From Quillaja saponaria (Eukaryota > Streptophyta > Magnoliopsida > Fabales > Quillajaceae), in contig CM055618.1 in assembly GCA_029379385.1 (NCBI GenBank), positions 18,143,071 through 18,207,070 of the forward strand: a stretch of 64,000 nt of DNA, in the 5' to 3' direction. Below the pieces are notes generated by a model, which was given only the letters and a program-made list of their open reading frames with translations, was not told the DNA's origin and searched no databases. The position numbers and the translations under genes were made by a program. Shown here piece after piece: positions 31,143-43,788 of the stretch. Positions within the stretch are counted from its first letter, which is position 1. Each line of letters begins with the position of its first letter.

Positions 31143-34100
31143 CTAAGATACTGAATGCCTCCTACTTCTAGATGGAGTGGATTTTGTTTCGTCTGCATTA
31201 GTAGAAGCAGGGCTCTCTGACGTATCAGAGCTTGTAATCTCACCATTTTTCTCTTTGCCCGACCAAAGCTTTGAGAATATCTTCTTTGACATGAGCAAAC
31301 CTTTCATTTTATTACTAGAAGCCTTTTCAGCACTACTTTTACCACTGTCATTGCTTCTATCAGTGCCTCGTCTACCATCACCAACTGCTAACCTGAGACT
31401 GGCAAGCTCCCCTTTCAGGGCCTTTATGTCTTCTGCTGTTGGCACAGAATCCCAGTCCTCTTCGGTGTTGGTTGTAGTAGACCTTGAGCTCCCGTGAGAT
31501 CCACCAGGAAGTGAGGCCCTAATAGACCCAGGCAAATCAGGTGTGCTGGTGCCTCCAGATGATGTTGTAACCCTCACCTGCTCAAAGAATAGTACCTGAA
31601 CAACGACCCTTAAGGGAAGTCGCTCGTTTTGAATGGCATGCATGCAAGCGTCGGCAGACAACTTTCTGCAGTCCATCAACCTGCATATTTTCTTCCTTTC
31701 ACTCTTACTGATTCCAGGGTGTTCCTGTTTAAAACAGTTAGCTTTGGAAATTAGTAAAAACAAATAGTGTTCCTTTATTAACGAGAGATACTTAGTAATT
31801 ATCAAGTCGCCTATTGTGTATCTCAGACATTAAAAGTCAACAGAGTTATTGATGGCTAAATCTTGATGGACTAATTATTCTCAACTCCAGAGTCATTGGA
31901 TTGAGAGAAAATTTGCAAAAAATAAAATGTAAAGTTCCCAAAATCATTCTTCTATGCCTGATAGAAAATCTACCTCCAGATAGTTAATGAGATCAGGGCC
32001 AGAACATAGCTAGGTACAATGACACATTTTCCACAAATAATCTTGGTGGCACATGTCAAAACAGAGGAAGAGTACTAGATTAGCGGCATCATTTAGACAA
32101 AGAAATTGAACTTCGGAGGGGGTGGGCGAGGAAAAATTAAGCAACTAAAACTAACTGATTTAATACATGTTTAAGTACATTTCCAGAGCATACAAGTTTA
32201 CCTAAAACATGGGGTAACTTACCTTCAAATACATGTCAATGGCACGGTAAAGGCCATCATGAGATGGTCTTGAGAAACTTGACACTGCTTCAGCAAGATT
32301 GACAAATTTTGTAAGAGGTAAATTGGGATCACGTGCAATCTCAGCTAGGTAGCCATCAACCAGCTTTGCTACCACTTCCTTGGAGGTATTTGATACCATC
32401 CTTGGGCTCCTTATCTCATGGAATTCATTGTCCAAGAGAGAATCAGGTTGAGCACTCTGTTCACGTGCCACAAACTCATCAACTAGCTTTTGCACAATAT
32501 CAACGTCAAACAGTGTTGTATCTGTGCCTGGGGCGCGCAACAAAAGATCAGCCATAGTAGCCTCTTCCAGCTGCTGGCCAATTCTCCTCATCAATTCACA
32601 TCTCTCCACTTCTCCACATTCCAACAAAATTGCAGCTCTTAATAACTTCAACAAGAAACTGCAGTGTACACTGCCCATTCCAGTAGGGAGTAGTCGGACA
32701 AGAGCCTCCACCAATAACCTATTCTTTATTACATCACCACCCTGGATCATACCCTTTCTAAAACCCGGCAATTTTCTTGACGCATAAGCAATTAGCGATT
32801 CTCCAATCTCATCCCCAGAAATGTTGCCTTTTGTTTTAATTGTTGTTATGACACGCTTGTAAAGATCAAGTTGAAGCTCACAAAGGTCTTCCACCCACCA
32901 ATCCTTAGGGACCATTTGATGTTTTCTCACACCATTCCATTGTAGATCATTCCCATTTTCAGAGGGCAGCTTTTTCCTGTTATAGGTGTATGACCACTCC
33001 ACCTTGGAAGTGTCAATTGAAGCCTTGGAAGCTACGGAGTCAAGGCAATGGCTGACCACCTTAAGTTCCTCGGACCATGGAAGAAGAGGTTTTGTAGTTT
33101 GAAGAACAATGATCGAGTCTTTCCAGCTCCGGAAAATGCTAGAGTTAAGGAAGACTTCAATCTTGTAGATAAGATTTCCTTTTTCAACAGTTTCATACAT
33201 TTCTAGATACTCAGCAGCACATCTGGCTGCAACTACATTATATGCATTGAGAGTGACTGTCATACCATAACAGAACTTGGCACATATTTCAAAAGCAGCA
33301 GGTCCACCAGGAATGTCATGAATGTAGATTTCATCATTGTTCTCTTCGTTTGTGTTTGCAACCAGTTTCTGCAACCGTGCACTTTTTGACAAAAGGGGAA
33401 ACTGAAGCAACCAAAAATAAATAAATAGTACGACTTAACTCATTATTAGCAGTCAAAAGAATGAAAACTTAAGCAATATAATGTCGAACAAATATATCAT
33501 GTAATGCGATTGATAACGTGTCATCTACAATCACAGCCTATATTTGACAATCTAAAGATAAAGAATTTTAGTACAAAAATTAGTACTCTAATCACTCAAT
33601 TATTCCGACAGACTATAGTTAGGTGTCAGAGTGTTTTCATCCATTGACTTCTTACTTCTTACTATTAAATTTCTTCCACGGATGTGGTCCTTATGACTGA
33701 ACCATGTCAAATCATTACGTATCTCTATTTTTATTACATAAAATTTAAATTTTAAGACAGTCTTGGAGCAATCAGGATGATTTGGTTCATCAATAAAGGC
33801 AGCCTACAATTTACACATGAATAAGTGAGAGCAACGCAGACATCTTGGTCTATGGGAGTGCCAAACTCTAAATATAAGAAGGAGTACATGACAAAAAATA
33901 CCACATGTTTAAATCAGAAAATGAATAAGCTGACATATTTTTTTTCTTATATTTGACTACATACTACATGTAAGATATACAAACACAGGGTCCTTCCTCT
34001 AAAATCCAACCCCTATAGTGTATTCAATGCAAGAGTTTCCCCATTTAAGAACTGATTATAAACTTTAGCACTTCATCTCTTTAATAAGCTATAATTGAAA

Positions 34101-35219
34101 CTAATATACCACTTCCAATATCAGATCAGATTCCTTACCTTATGGAGATAAAATTTCACGTCCCCAACATTAACAACTATATCAGTTGCCAACTCTGTTG
34201 CCACATACCTGGTCAAACAATAAATTCATGTAAATATTAGGTACATGTTTCTTTAGTTTGAAAATAAATTCCCGTATATTCAACTGAACTATAACTCTCA
34301 AAGAAAGCTTGTTCCCATCTGAAACCGTGTGCATCTTTCATCTAGCAGTAGAGGAAGGGATCTCACTGGTTAGGCAGTTGGTGATATTAATTTATGTCTA
34401 GCAGGCTAGTTCTAACCAAAATCAGTTTTTGAAACTTAGATAGAGGTTGAAAAAAACTAACACGAAAGAAAAAAAAAAAAAAAAAAACTGACATGTGGGT
34501 ACACACTTGAGTCAAATGATAGCAGTTCAACCCATTCCATCCTCAAAACCAATGAGCTAATATATTAAAATATGGTTTAAATGGATTCAACATTGTGGTA
34601 CCAAGCAGGGATGAAATGAAATTAATCAGCTGAACTGAGATCAACTCAATGAAAGGAAATTTATATTGAAGAATAAAGTCACTGCCTAATCAGAAGTTCA
34701 TATCAAGACTGAATTCTATATAGTCATTAAGGAAATTATTCTTACTCTTCCAATGTACAATAGCACCATAGATTTTTCTTCCACTTTTCTTAATATAAAA
34801 CAAAATTTTTTTATGTGAATTTTGATTACTTCAGACTCTGCCTAAATGTAAGAAAACGAGAATCCCTTTTACAGCCAGGAATGTAGTCGAAAACCAAGCC
34901 CTGTATGACAGAGACCATGAAGTTTGAGTGTTTTGATACATATCTTCAAGCCATGCCTACCTAAAGCAGTTTGATTTACTCTTTTGCTCATACTTCACAG
35001 AAACGAAAAAAAATATGCCTCCCACTCTCACAAATAACCAACAACGAAAAAGAAAACCATCTACTAAATTGAACAGGATACAAGTTGGTAAAAACACAAC
35101 CTTCAGCAAAACTACTTTTAACAAAATCCTTTAAAAATAAAATATAACATCTCATACCTAATATTGTCCCCATCAGTTTGTAAAGAATCCGGCTTAGATC
35201 CAAGTTTCATGAACTTCAT
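31143..35219 (-). CDS. BTB-NPH3 protein of the NPY2/NPY4 (NAKED PINS IN YUC) type
   Basis: Four exons (35219-35158, 34208-34139, 33401-32223, 31724-31143), all GT-AG and in phase, give 630 residues. The start [12 protein letters not shown] is diagnostic of the NPY subgroup. The BTB domain (about 25-125) contains [20 protein letters not shown] and [20 protein letters not shown]. The NPH3 domain begins near [19 protein letters not shown] (about 210) and runs to the exon 4 block [40 protein letters not shown] short coiled coil ([18 protein letters not shown]) and a basic Ser-rich tail ending RSRRHSVS follow, closest in my memory to Arabidopsis NPY4 (At2g23050). NPY proteins sit at the plasma membrane with AGC kinases and PIN proteins and keep PINs polar in auxin-driven organ formation; some NRL proteins serve as CUL3 adaptors. 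Assignment to NPY2 versus NPY4 is uncertain. Confidence 0.94.
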
Positions 35220-36830
35220 CTTTGGTAAAGTTTTCTGATATGTTGCTGTATTTTCTTTTTGAGATCTGAATCCACAAGTTCAATTAGACGTGTAAATATT
35301 TTTCCCACCTGTGATCTGAAAATAAGTTGTTCTTGAATATAGAAGGCAAACCGAGAAGAAGGGATTAAAGACTGGCACCTGAATGTGGCTAAATGTCCTA
35401 ATATTCAAAGTTGGAAAGGATGGATCAAATGGAATTGTTGTATATTTTCCTAGTATGACCGAATCTTTCTCACAAACCGAGGCCACTAAGAGAGCGAGAG
35501 AGAGAGAGAGAAAGATAAGTGGGTTTTCTCAAATTTTTGACAAATTGTTCACTTGAATGGGAAGTGACTCAAGGAACAGGTTGCTTACTCAATTGGTAAC
35601 ACAGTCCAAAGACCCCGGGCAAAGAGGGTCATGTTAGGGGACATTGCCAAAACACTATCTTGAACATATATAATTCTCAAAGCCAGACACCCCCACTTGC
35701 TCAAAACTGACACCACCGCCCTGCACTTATTTATTTATCTTTCTTCATCTAGATACTTGCTTTCTCCGTTCCTTGTTTGTTCTCCCAATGGACTACACCA
35801 TACACACACGACCAACACACTTTCTGGTTCACAACGTTTCAGAACCCAAACCCCAGAATCCACATTCCTTTATCAATGCTATTCCTCTGTTGAAGCCAAA
35901 ATACCTGCAATATGAAACAGCATATCTTGGCATGAGTTGAAAAATCGTATACAAAAAGTATCAATTTTGGTGGTTTCTGTTCGAAGAATCACAGGAAACG
36001 CATCAATACCAAAAATAAAAGTTGTTTCAAAAAATAGGAATAGGAGACTGTAAATTTTGTCCGAATTCAAATCAAGAATGCTACATAGATTTCAACCCAT
36101 GAACATCGCAACTTTGCTGGTTTCTACCAAATAAAACCCCCATTTTCCTCGGTAGGTTCCCGTGCTCCGCTTGAAACAAAACCCCATAACATCTACCCCG
36201 TAAAATTTTACAAAGAGGCAAGGAAATATAGCATAAACCAACACATAAAAATGGTAACAGATCAAGAAAACCATCTCCATCAGACAATAAACAAGTGGGA
36301 GCAAACTTTTATGCACAACACAGAATAGAAAACAAAACCATGGAAGAACAGAAACAGAAACAAATATCAATTGTAGCATACCAAAACCATAAAGAATTAA
36401 ATTTGCAAAACTTCAAAGGTTACTGGAAACGATTGGAATCAAACAGGAGAGAGTCGCCAAAAACCCACCTATAAAGGTGTGAAATCTGAATGCACCTCTC
36501 ACTTTACAAATATCAGCGAGCACGACAATAAACACAATGTTCACCGCACAAGCACCATATCCTTAAAGAATCGCACATACACAGAAACCACCCAACAAAA
36601 CCAAAAATATCACCTTTCAAAAAGATGAGCTGTAGCTCATTTTTGACAGCCACCCCAGCAACACAAACAGAAAAAGCCAACCAAGATCAGAATGTTCCCA
36701 CTCTCTCTCTCTGCTCAGACCCTTTGAATCAGCACCACCGCCCCCACCACCATCACCTTTCTCTTTCCAATTCCCATTCCCATCTGATTACCCTCTAACC
36801 TCCTCTTATAAACTATAAAAACAACAGCTT
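35220..36830 (-). promoter_or_regulatory. Probable spliced 5' leader and promoter of the NPY gene
   Basis: A good 3' splice site (ACATATCAG, minus strand) lies about 16 bases upstream of the NPY start codon, so the leader is probably spliced. Candidate donors read GCAG|GTATTTTGG near 35910 and ATAG|GTGGGTTT near 36466. A GA-rich stretch of the leader strand appears at 36700-36715, and a TATA-like TTTATAGTTTATAAG occurs near 36805-36822. A separate AG microsatellite is at 35489-35513. Which exons are used cannot be decided without transcripts. Confidence 0.35.
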
Positions 36831-39800
36831 TGACAAATTAAACAATTAGCAAATTTTAAAATCAGTGATAAATCACTCTGCTTTTTCTCTTTGATGACAG
36901 TGAATTATGAACTTTATTAGCTCAGTTCTAGCTAGAAAGTAAAGCGGCTCCTCCTAAATGATGACCACTAGGCCCCCACCTATACACTCTTTCCCCTCTC
37001 TCTCTCTAAAATGCATGCCATTCTGACAAGCATAACTTTGTTGCCCCCTTTGCCAAATACAGAGAGTCCCCCCTCTCCCTTTAGTGTGTGAGAGGAACAG
37101 CCTCTGTTTACTAGAAAACGACTCGTCTGTATCTCGCTCTCGTATTTTGACAATAATGGCATCCATCTTCCCTTTTTTTTTACTTTTCTAACTATTAACT
37201 TTGAAATTTTGTAGTTTATGTATAAAACAAAATAAAGCGAACGAATTTCTTTTTTTTTTTTTTTTTACGAAAAGATAGTTCGGCCCTTTATATATCGCAA
37301 CATGTAGATATTGATCTTTATCACGATACGAAGATATGGGCCTTAGCAGATGGGCCACACGACGGGCCAATGAAATTACAGTACAAAAATATTTGAAAGT
37401 TAATGTATCAAAAGATTCAAAACATAATAAATTGTTATGGATATTCTGTCACAACAAATATTATACAAATTTTATTATAAAATTTTCAAATTATTTTAGC
37501 CTCCAGTTTAGATCCCTTACACCATTAGACAATAATTTACTCTATTTTATTTATATTAATGACATATAAATATTTTTATAGTTTGTGATTAAAGTGATAA
37601 AACACGTTTGAATTCAATAATTGAAGAAATTATGTCATGTCAACATGAAAATATTTGTGCTAAAGTGCAGTCACAGACTTTTATCAAAAGAATGTGAGAA
37701 TATTTATGAAGAACAAAAAAAATATATATAAGATGAGTTTTAGATAGGAAATTTAATCTATAGAGACGTAACTGATATATTACAAATAATCACTAAAAAT
37801 ATGTTTATTATTTTGCTGATCAAATCATTAAGATATTTGCTCTTCCATTTTAGATTTGTTTTGCTAATTAAAATTGTAGGTAACATGTATGTTATTGTGG
37901 TTGGCTTCAAATAGCAAGATAAATCATTCAATAGTTTATTGACTCATATCAGAAATTATGATCATCACCCTTTCTCCGAGTGGACAAATGGTGACCACAA
38001 TACTTTCCCTTATCTAATCTTTTATTCTCTCCACCTCAAAAGTCACATGCAATGCTCCAATCTACTTCTACCGATGCCACCAAAATTCAATAAAAAATAA
38101 ATTAATTTTAAATCACTTGGATTATATTATATTCTTATTCTCCTTCCTTTCTTCTTTTCTTTCTTTCCACCTTTCTTTCTTTCTTTTTTTATATTTTTAT
38201 TAATTCTTATTCTCCCCTCTTTCAACACACGCTATGATAATGCTTGAATTATTATTATTATTACTATGCTATGCATCAAGAATCTTTTGGGGCAATATAT
38301 ATATATATATGTATATATATTTTAAATCTGATAATTAGTGGCACATACATAATTTTTTTTTTTTTTAAGTATTTGTTTTGCACACCTGATGGAGATGGAG
38401 ATGCTGATGCCCCTTGCACCGGTAGCATCTAAGCAGCAAGTGAGATAGATTCCTATTAAAATGTTCTGGCCCTAATTACAAAATGTAACTAAATTCATTT
38501 CAGTATCTTTTGAAAGATCACATTCATACTCAACTCGAATTTTAATTTGAATCACGTCATTGAGTAACTCTGAATTTGATATAATATAATATTCCTAATT
38601 TTCACCAAAAATTAGGTAAAGTTGCGTTTGGGAAAATCATGTGTCCATGTTAATGTCTAACACAAAAGAGGCTTTATATATTTTATTGAAATGTATAGTA
38701 ATTATAACAAGGCACGTGGCCTTTTATCATGTCCTCCTCCTCGAGTGTATTTCATTGGGAATGAACTTTGTATGCCAATTATTATTATTATTATTATTTT
38801 ATGGCCATGCAGGAATTATGATAGTACGTCAAACTGAATTGTGCTGCAAAGTTTATCAGAAATGATAACCAGTGTCGTCAAGTCCTTGTTTTGATGCGCA
38901 ATCTCGTGGCCCAATACAGAGAATGATCACTTAATGTGATTCAATCAATATACAACTGTTGCCTTCTTCCTTTTAATCATCTAAAATAATTTATGCTAAA
39001 TGATTGGCATTCATGTTTAAGAAAGTTTAAAGTACTTTAATTAGCTAAATATCAAGTAATTTTAAATGAAAAAAATAATTGAATTAATTTTTAGGATGTT
39101 AATGAGAACTCTAATCTCTTTTCCGTACAATTGTTGTTGTTCTCTATCTTTACCTTAAAAAAAAAACAATAGATGTTTTAGACTTTTAGTTCATTAGTTT
39201 CATTATTATATAGTTTGGTGCAAACATGGTTATTGAAGACGTTTGATACCTCAATGTTAAAGATTGAAGAACTTTTCTTAGAATAAGGCACATTAATCAA
39301 ACTTCAAAGATACCACCATTTCTCTCCCTTGTGAACTTGTTGATCCTGTGGGAGAACAATAGGGGTGGGGGACCAGAACTAAGAAAACCTGTAGACTGTG
39401 TAATGGAAAAGTAAAACACTGATTCTATAACATGGGTGTTTTTAGCTAGCTTTACATCTCAAAGTGTGTTCTATTATCAAGTTAGAATAAGAAAAAGGCC
39501 AACCTAAAGAGCTGTTTTGGTTGATTAAGCTCACCAAAAGATGATAACATGCATGCATTGTTTGGTCCATAAGTTTGGCAGGCATTTAATTTGGGATTTT
39601 TTTTTTCTTTTTAGATTCTCTTTAATTATATTTATTTACTCTTTTCTCAAAAGTGCTCAAGAGACAACCAGGATTATATACCATTCATCTTGAACTCTAA
39701 AACAAAGTGAAACTCTCTTTTCATTTTAAATAATAAAAAGGTCTGTGATCAATTTATATTGAGTTAACTTATTTACCTGCAAAAAAAACTATTGTTCTTC

Positions 39801-40825
39801 TTAATTAAATATGAAAAAAAAAATAAAAAATTAAGACTTTGATGTTTGAATTTTCAGAATGGTGTAAACATCAAATTGCAGCATGTATGAAATCAATAAA
39901 TCTCAGGTTCTCAAAGTACGTATTTATTATTAATCTTAGTTAAATTAGAATAAGAGTATAACAATGCTTCTAATTTAGAGGGTATCATGTTGAGCCTTTA
40001 GTTTATAACCGGTTGCAGTTTTGGGCTGACTAGGTCCAATAGAGCCCACCAAAAATCAAGAAATACCTCGCACAAAAAAAATAAAAAATAAAAAGACGAT
40101 GAGATTGAAATGCATGTTATTTTTCTCCTCTCCAAATTCAACGCCCAGCTCCAAATTCCCAGTATCCTCTCGTCTCAGGATCAGCGTTATAGGTCACTGC
40201 AACAACCGACTCGGCGACTCGGCTGCTCAGTACCCAGCTTTCTCAGTTATCGGTTCAGGTTCTCAAGTGTTCATGTAATAATTTGAGGTTGATGTTCAAT
40301 TTTTTTGTTAGTATCAAGGCCCTCATTTTATCTCTCTCTGTATCACTTTTCAATTTGTCAATATCATATTTTGTTAAGTTTACTGTTAGATGTGAATTTT
40401 GGATTCCTGCAATTATATAATACCTGTTCAAATTTTGGAATGTAATGCTGGGGTTGGTAGTTATTTTCTTTCGTAATTTTATGCTTTTTCTTCCATTTTT
40501 TTTACTTACCAGTATATTACCTTAAATTCTTTGGTATAATGTTTATTTTTAATTTTTTTTTCCGCACACACATCAATTCATCTTTTTGGAGGCCACAAAA
40601 GTTGCCAAAATTCATTAATGTGATGGTTATTATATACAAAATGGGTTTTTGCTGACTTTCAATTTTAATTTATTTTCTGTTTTTATGAATGATATATAAG
40701 ATGAGAAAATCCTGTTTGTGTCTTTCTATTGGGGGAACAAGAATAGAAAAGCATGACAAACCCTTAAAAGAAGTATACTGTATATGTAGAGAACTAACTG
40801 GCTTCTGGTGTTTCTGTATCGATAG
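36831..40825. other. Divergent spacer between NPY and the small coiled-coil gene
   Basis: No gene is supported. The region is A/T-rich with simple repeats (T-run 37251-37266, TA tract near 38298-38321, ATT repeats 38779-38798). A pyrimidine- and C-rich stretch at about 40120-40260 looks like the first non-coding exon of the next gene: it is less A/T-rich and is followed by a T-rich intron ending in TGTATCGATAG at 40825. Confidence 0.5.
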
Positions 40826-40887
40826 GACATAGTAGCAGCACTCTATGCTCCTGAATTAGTTGGAAATACCAACTCTGACAGTAAACG

Positions 40888-42190
40888 ATGGACCCAAGAT
40901 ACACGGGAGAGATATTCAAGTACTTGTCTTTAAACTAATGCATTTTATATTTGATTTTGTTACTATATTATACTCAACCTTTTGAATTTATGTGTGTCTG
41001 AGCAGGCATTTGGACAAGCAGAACGAGCTCCTTATGGAATCCCATAGATCAATGTTCCATGAATTGCAAAACCTTCAGGTTCTGCTATTATTTCCCCGTC
41101 TTAAGTGTTTTTCATTATGTTACCTTTCCTGGTTTTATAAATTTTAATCAATTGCAATGTTATTTATGACTTTGCTTTATCCTTGTTTCTTTTTTTGGGG
41201 GGCGGGGGGGGATGGGGAGGTGATGAAAGGAGTGTTTTGTCAAGGAAAGGAACAGAATAGTTATACTTCCAATAGAAGATAGACTAATTATACTTGGAAT
41301 CTTATATGTTAAAATTTCATGTTACTATCTGTTTTATGGTATTGATCTATATGGAGAGATAATAACCTCTAGATGTCTTATGTTTAGGTAGAAGAAGAAA
41401 TGCTTATGCGCAAACTTTATGAAATCATGTCTGCTCATGGACTGGCTAAAAAGGTTCGTTTCGTCCACCTGTTCACGTCTGATGATGAGGATTCTGTATT
41501 CTGTCAATCTTGTTCTGTTCACTTTGATAGTCATACTTATGGCAATTACTTTTGGTTGGTCATCAAAGTTTAACCTCTATGGAAAACAATTGCAAGAATA
41601 TCTTTTACTAATTAAATTTTTTCACAAAACTTGAAAGACTATTGTTCGCAAAACAACACTTCATATCAAACCGAAAGAAATGGAAGTACATAATGTAATA
41701 TTCTACCCATTGGGGGAACTTTCCTGTGGGCCTCAGCACACTAGTGGTGGGAATTAAAATGTCCGTTAGTTTTACTTTCATCTTACATTCTTTTTTCCTA
41801 GTAAACCAAAACCCACCATGAGGCCTCATATGATTCAAGTAGCAAGAACTTTCAATGAGTCTGTAATGATCATTGGGTTTACTGCAGCATGTCAGATTGC
41901 CTGTTCTGTAAAATATTACTACATGGGTTGGTCTCTCACCCTGCCTTGAGTTACTTTCATTTTTTTTTTCTTTTTGTTTGTCATTTTGTAGAGGAAAGAA
42001 GGGGGGGTGTTGGTACTTGGTAGGGATTCTGACCGTTGATACTTTCTCTGCATGTTGCATGTTGCATGTTGCATGTTGCATTTCTCATATCTCATCTTTG
42101 CAGAATGAAGACAACAATAATGTTTCACAAGATGGTCGAGTGGAGGACTCCAATGCTATAGTCAATGTAGCTGAAGATGGTGAACAATGA
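40888..42190 (+). CDS. Conserved-looking 85-residue coiled-coil protein, function unknown
   Basis: Four coding exons (40888-40919, 41006-41078, 41388-41453, 42104-42190), all GT-AG and phase-consistent, encode 85 residues. A 5' UTR segment (40826-40887) precedes the ATG. The start is MDPRYTGEIFKHLDKQNELL, the middle is heptad-like and charged (HRSMFHELQNLQ, VEEEMLMRKLYEIMSAHG), and the tail is acidic (EDNNNVSQDGRVED ending AEDGEQ). No signal peptide, membrane segment or Cys/His motif is present. The precise exon joins and codon-like composition argue for a real gene; I have an impression of similar short plant proteins but cannot name a family. The middle suggests a helical dimer or a subunit of a complex (inference). 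It resembles LSU proteins in size and coiled-coil character but not in sequence. Intron 2 holds a G-rich tract and intron 3 a GCATGTT repeat. Confidence 0.7.
41197..41220 (+). repeat. G-rich, quadruplex-capable tract in an intron
   Basis: Runs of six, eight, four and two G are separated by C, AT and A, on the transcribed-sense strand of intron 2 of the 85-residue protein gene. The first three runs can supply four G-triplets, enough for a G-quadruplex. It stands out in otherwise T-rich intron sequence. Confidence 0.6.
42050..42081 (+). repeat. GCATGTT heptamer repeat next to a 3' splice site
   Basis: Four perfect copies of GCATGTT plus GCAT lie 22 bases before the AG that precedes the last coding exon of the 85-residue protein gene. 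They therefore replace part of the usual pyrimidine-rich stretch upstream of the acceptor. Confidence 0.8.
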
Positions 42191-43255
42191 GGAGATACAT
42201 TGGTTTTGCTGATTCCTACTGGTGCCTCTCGACTAGACATTGGCTGCTGAGAATGAACAAACAAGCACATAAGATTGGCTCTTGGCCTAATTCATTCATA
42301 TAGATGTCTTTAAAAGAGATGGTCTCGTAGACACCTTTTCCTGTATACGAAAGAAATGATATATATACACATTTTTTTTGTAGGATCACAATATTAGATT
42401 CCAAGGTTTCATAAGAGTACAGAGTCTAAAGATTTCTGGTCTTTTTCTGATCCTTGTGAACTCAAATGTTCTTTCCTGTTCTCTTAAGTGCTACTTTGAA
42501 AGCTTTTTTTTTGTCGAAGATCAATGGCATCTCTATGGCCTCAGATGAGTTTTCAACTACAATATGATGTTCCGTGGTCATTTTAATGGCATCGTATGGG
42601 ATCAATATCTTGTTTTTATCTATTAAATGTGCTATAATAATTTATATATATTCAATCTGATAAATGGTTTTTTGTATTTAGATGCAAAATAATCATGTTT
42701 AGCTGTAAACAGGGGAATGATTGGTTTTTGGGATGGCAAATCAGGATTGAAGAAATTTCAGTTAAAGTAAATTTTGGATCAACGGTAATAACACTGTTAT
42801 TTTCGTAGGACTTTATAGTAGGTGAATCATGAATGTTGCTACGCCCTGTGCAAAGAATCGTCAAACATAGAAAAGCACAAGCAATTCTGAGCATTAAGTA
42901 ACGCATCATAAACCTTGTCCATGACTCGGATTATTCTGCCCCGGGAATAATTGAGGCCACTTCTTTTTTCATGCTTTTTCTTTCTTTATTTTTCTCACTA
43001 TCCCTTCCAAAACCCCCTGTCCCTTTTCTTGGTTGGCATATACTTTTTTCCCTTGTCGTCTTTTATCTCCTTTTCATTTTTGCCTTTTGCCACTCTACTA
43101 TTTTTTTTTGGTTCCCCCTCATCTTTTTTTACATTCAGAACAGGAGAATTGTAAAAGCAAACAAAGAGAGAAGAAAAACGAGAATCAGAAGTAAGGCACA
43201 ACTTCTGTAGCACATCTTTTTGGTGAAAATGAGAAATTTTCTGGCCCAATTCTAT
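42191..43255. other. Spacer downstream of the 85-residue protein gene
   Basis: It contains the 3' UTR of the gene to the left and pyrimidine-rich DNA at 42960-43130. ORFs on both strands at 42950-43250 are low-complexity products of that pyrimidine tract and are not believed. No RNA gene or element is seen. Confidence 0.5.
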
Positions 43256-43788
43256 TCAATAAATAATTGGGTCTGACAGGTCCAGTTACTGCAAGTTGCA
43301 GATGCCTCCATTCCTCTGTTTTTCTGGCTGTAGTTATTTAAAACATAATAAGCATGGGCATTGGGCACAATGGTGTTATTATAGTAGCAATCTCCATATG
43401 GCTAATAATCTCCTTACAATCAGCACCATCTGCACCGCAAGCATAGTCCATAGCTTCTTGAAGTGTATCTTCTGGAACACTTAGGCTTTGCCACACGCCA
43501 CAGCTTGTGTGTCAGTGTCACCCTTATTTCAGGTTGTTTGATCAACTGGATTGCAAGAGGTAGAGTTAAACCAAAAGGCGCACTGGTAGGAACAACACAA
43601 GGAGGTGGATAAGATATTTGAGCTAGTAGGGAAATGGGCTTTTTGGCTATATTGGCTGGAACAGAGGAGTGGAGTAAGGGCTCATCTATTCCTGGTAATG
43701 GAGTTGGCATTGCTAGGAATTGGTCTAAAAGCTTGAAACCCACGAAAGAGAGCTTTCCTGCTGTAGGATTTATGTCACTTTCAGAAAG
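43256..43788 (-). pseudogene. X8 (CBM43) domain gene relic, frameshifted
   Basis: The minus strand holds a recognisable X8 carbohydrate-binding domain broken across frames. An open stretch from 43788 reads SESDINPTAGKLSFVGFKLL, continues through a Pro-rich segment (SYPPPCVVPTSAPFG) and reaches KLWRVAKP. The domain then continues in a second frame as VPEDTLQEAMDYACGADGAD and C, in a third as YGDCYYNNTIVPNAHAYYV with LNNYSQKNR, and in a fourth as NGGICNLQ before stops. At least three single-base-scale shifts are needed, too close together to be introns. The first domain Cys (WCVAKP in the family) is Arg, and HASYAFNSYWQ has drifted to HAYYVLNNYSQ. Functional relatives are GPI-anchored or secreted callose-binding proteins or GH17 glucanases with a C-terminal X8. 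I could not identify a GH17 domain upstream. It sits between the NPY and formin genes. Confidence 0.8.

Noticed and set aside
35583..35640. tRNA D-arm-like sequence CTCAATTGGTAACACAG
   Set aside because: There is no matching T-arm or acceptor stem; it is probably chance similarity.
42950..43250. Overlapping ORFs on both strands
   Set aside because: They are products of a pyrimidine-rich tract, with low-complexity Phe/Ser/Leu or Lys/Glu content and no splice or family context.
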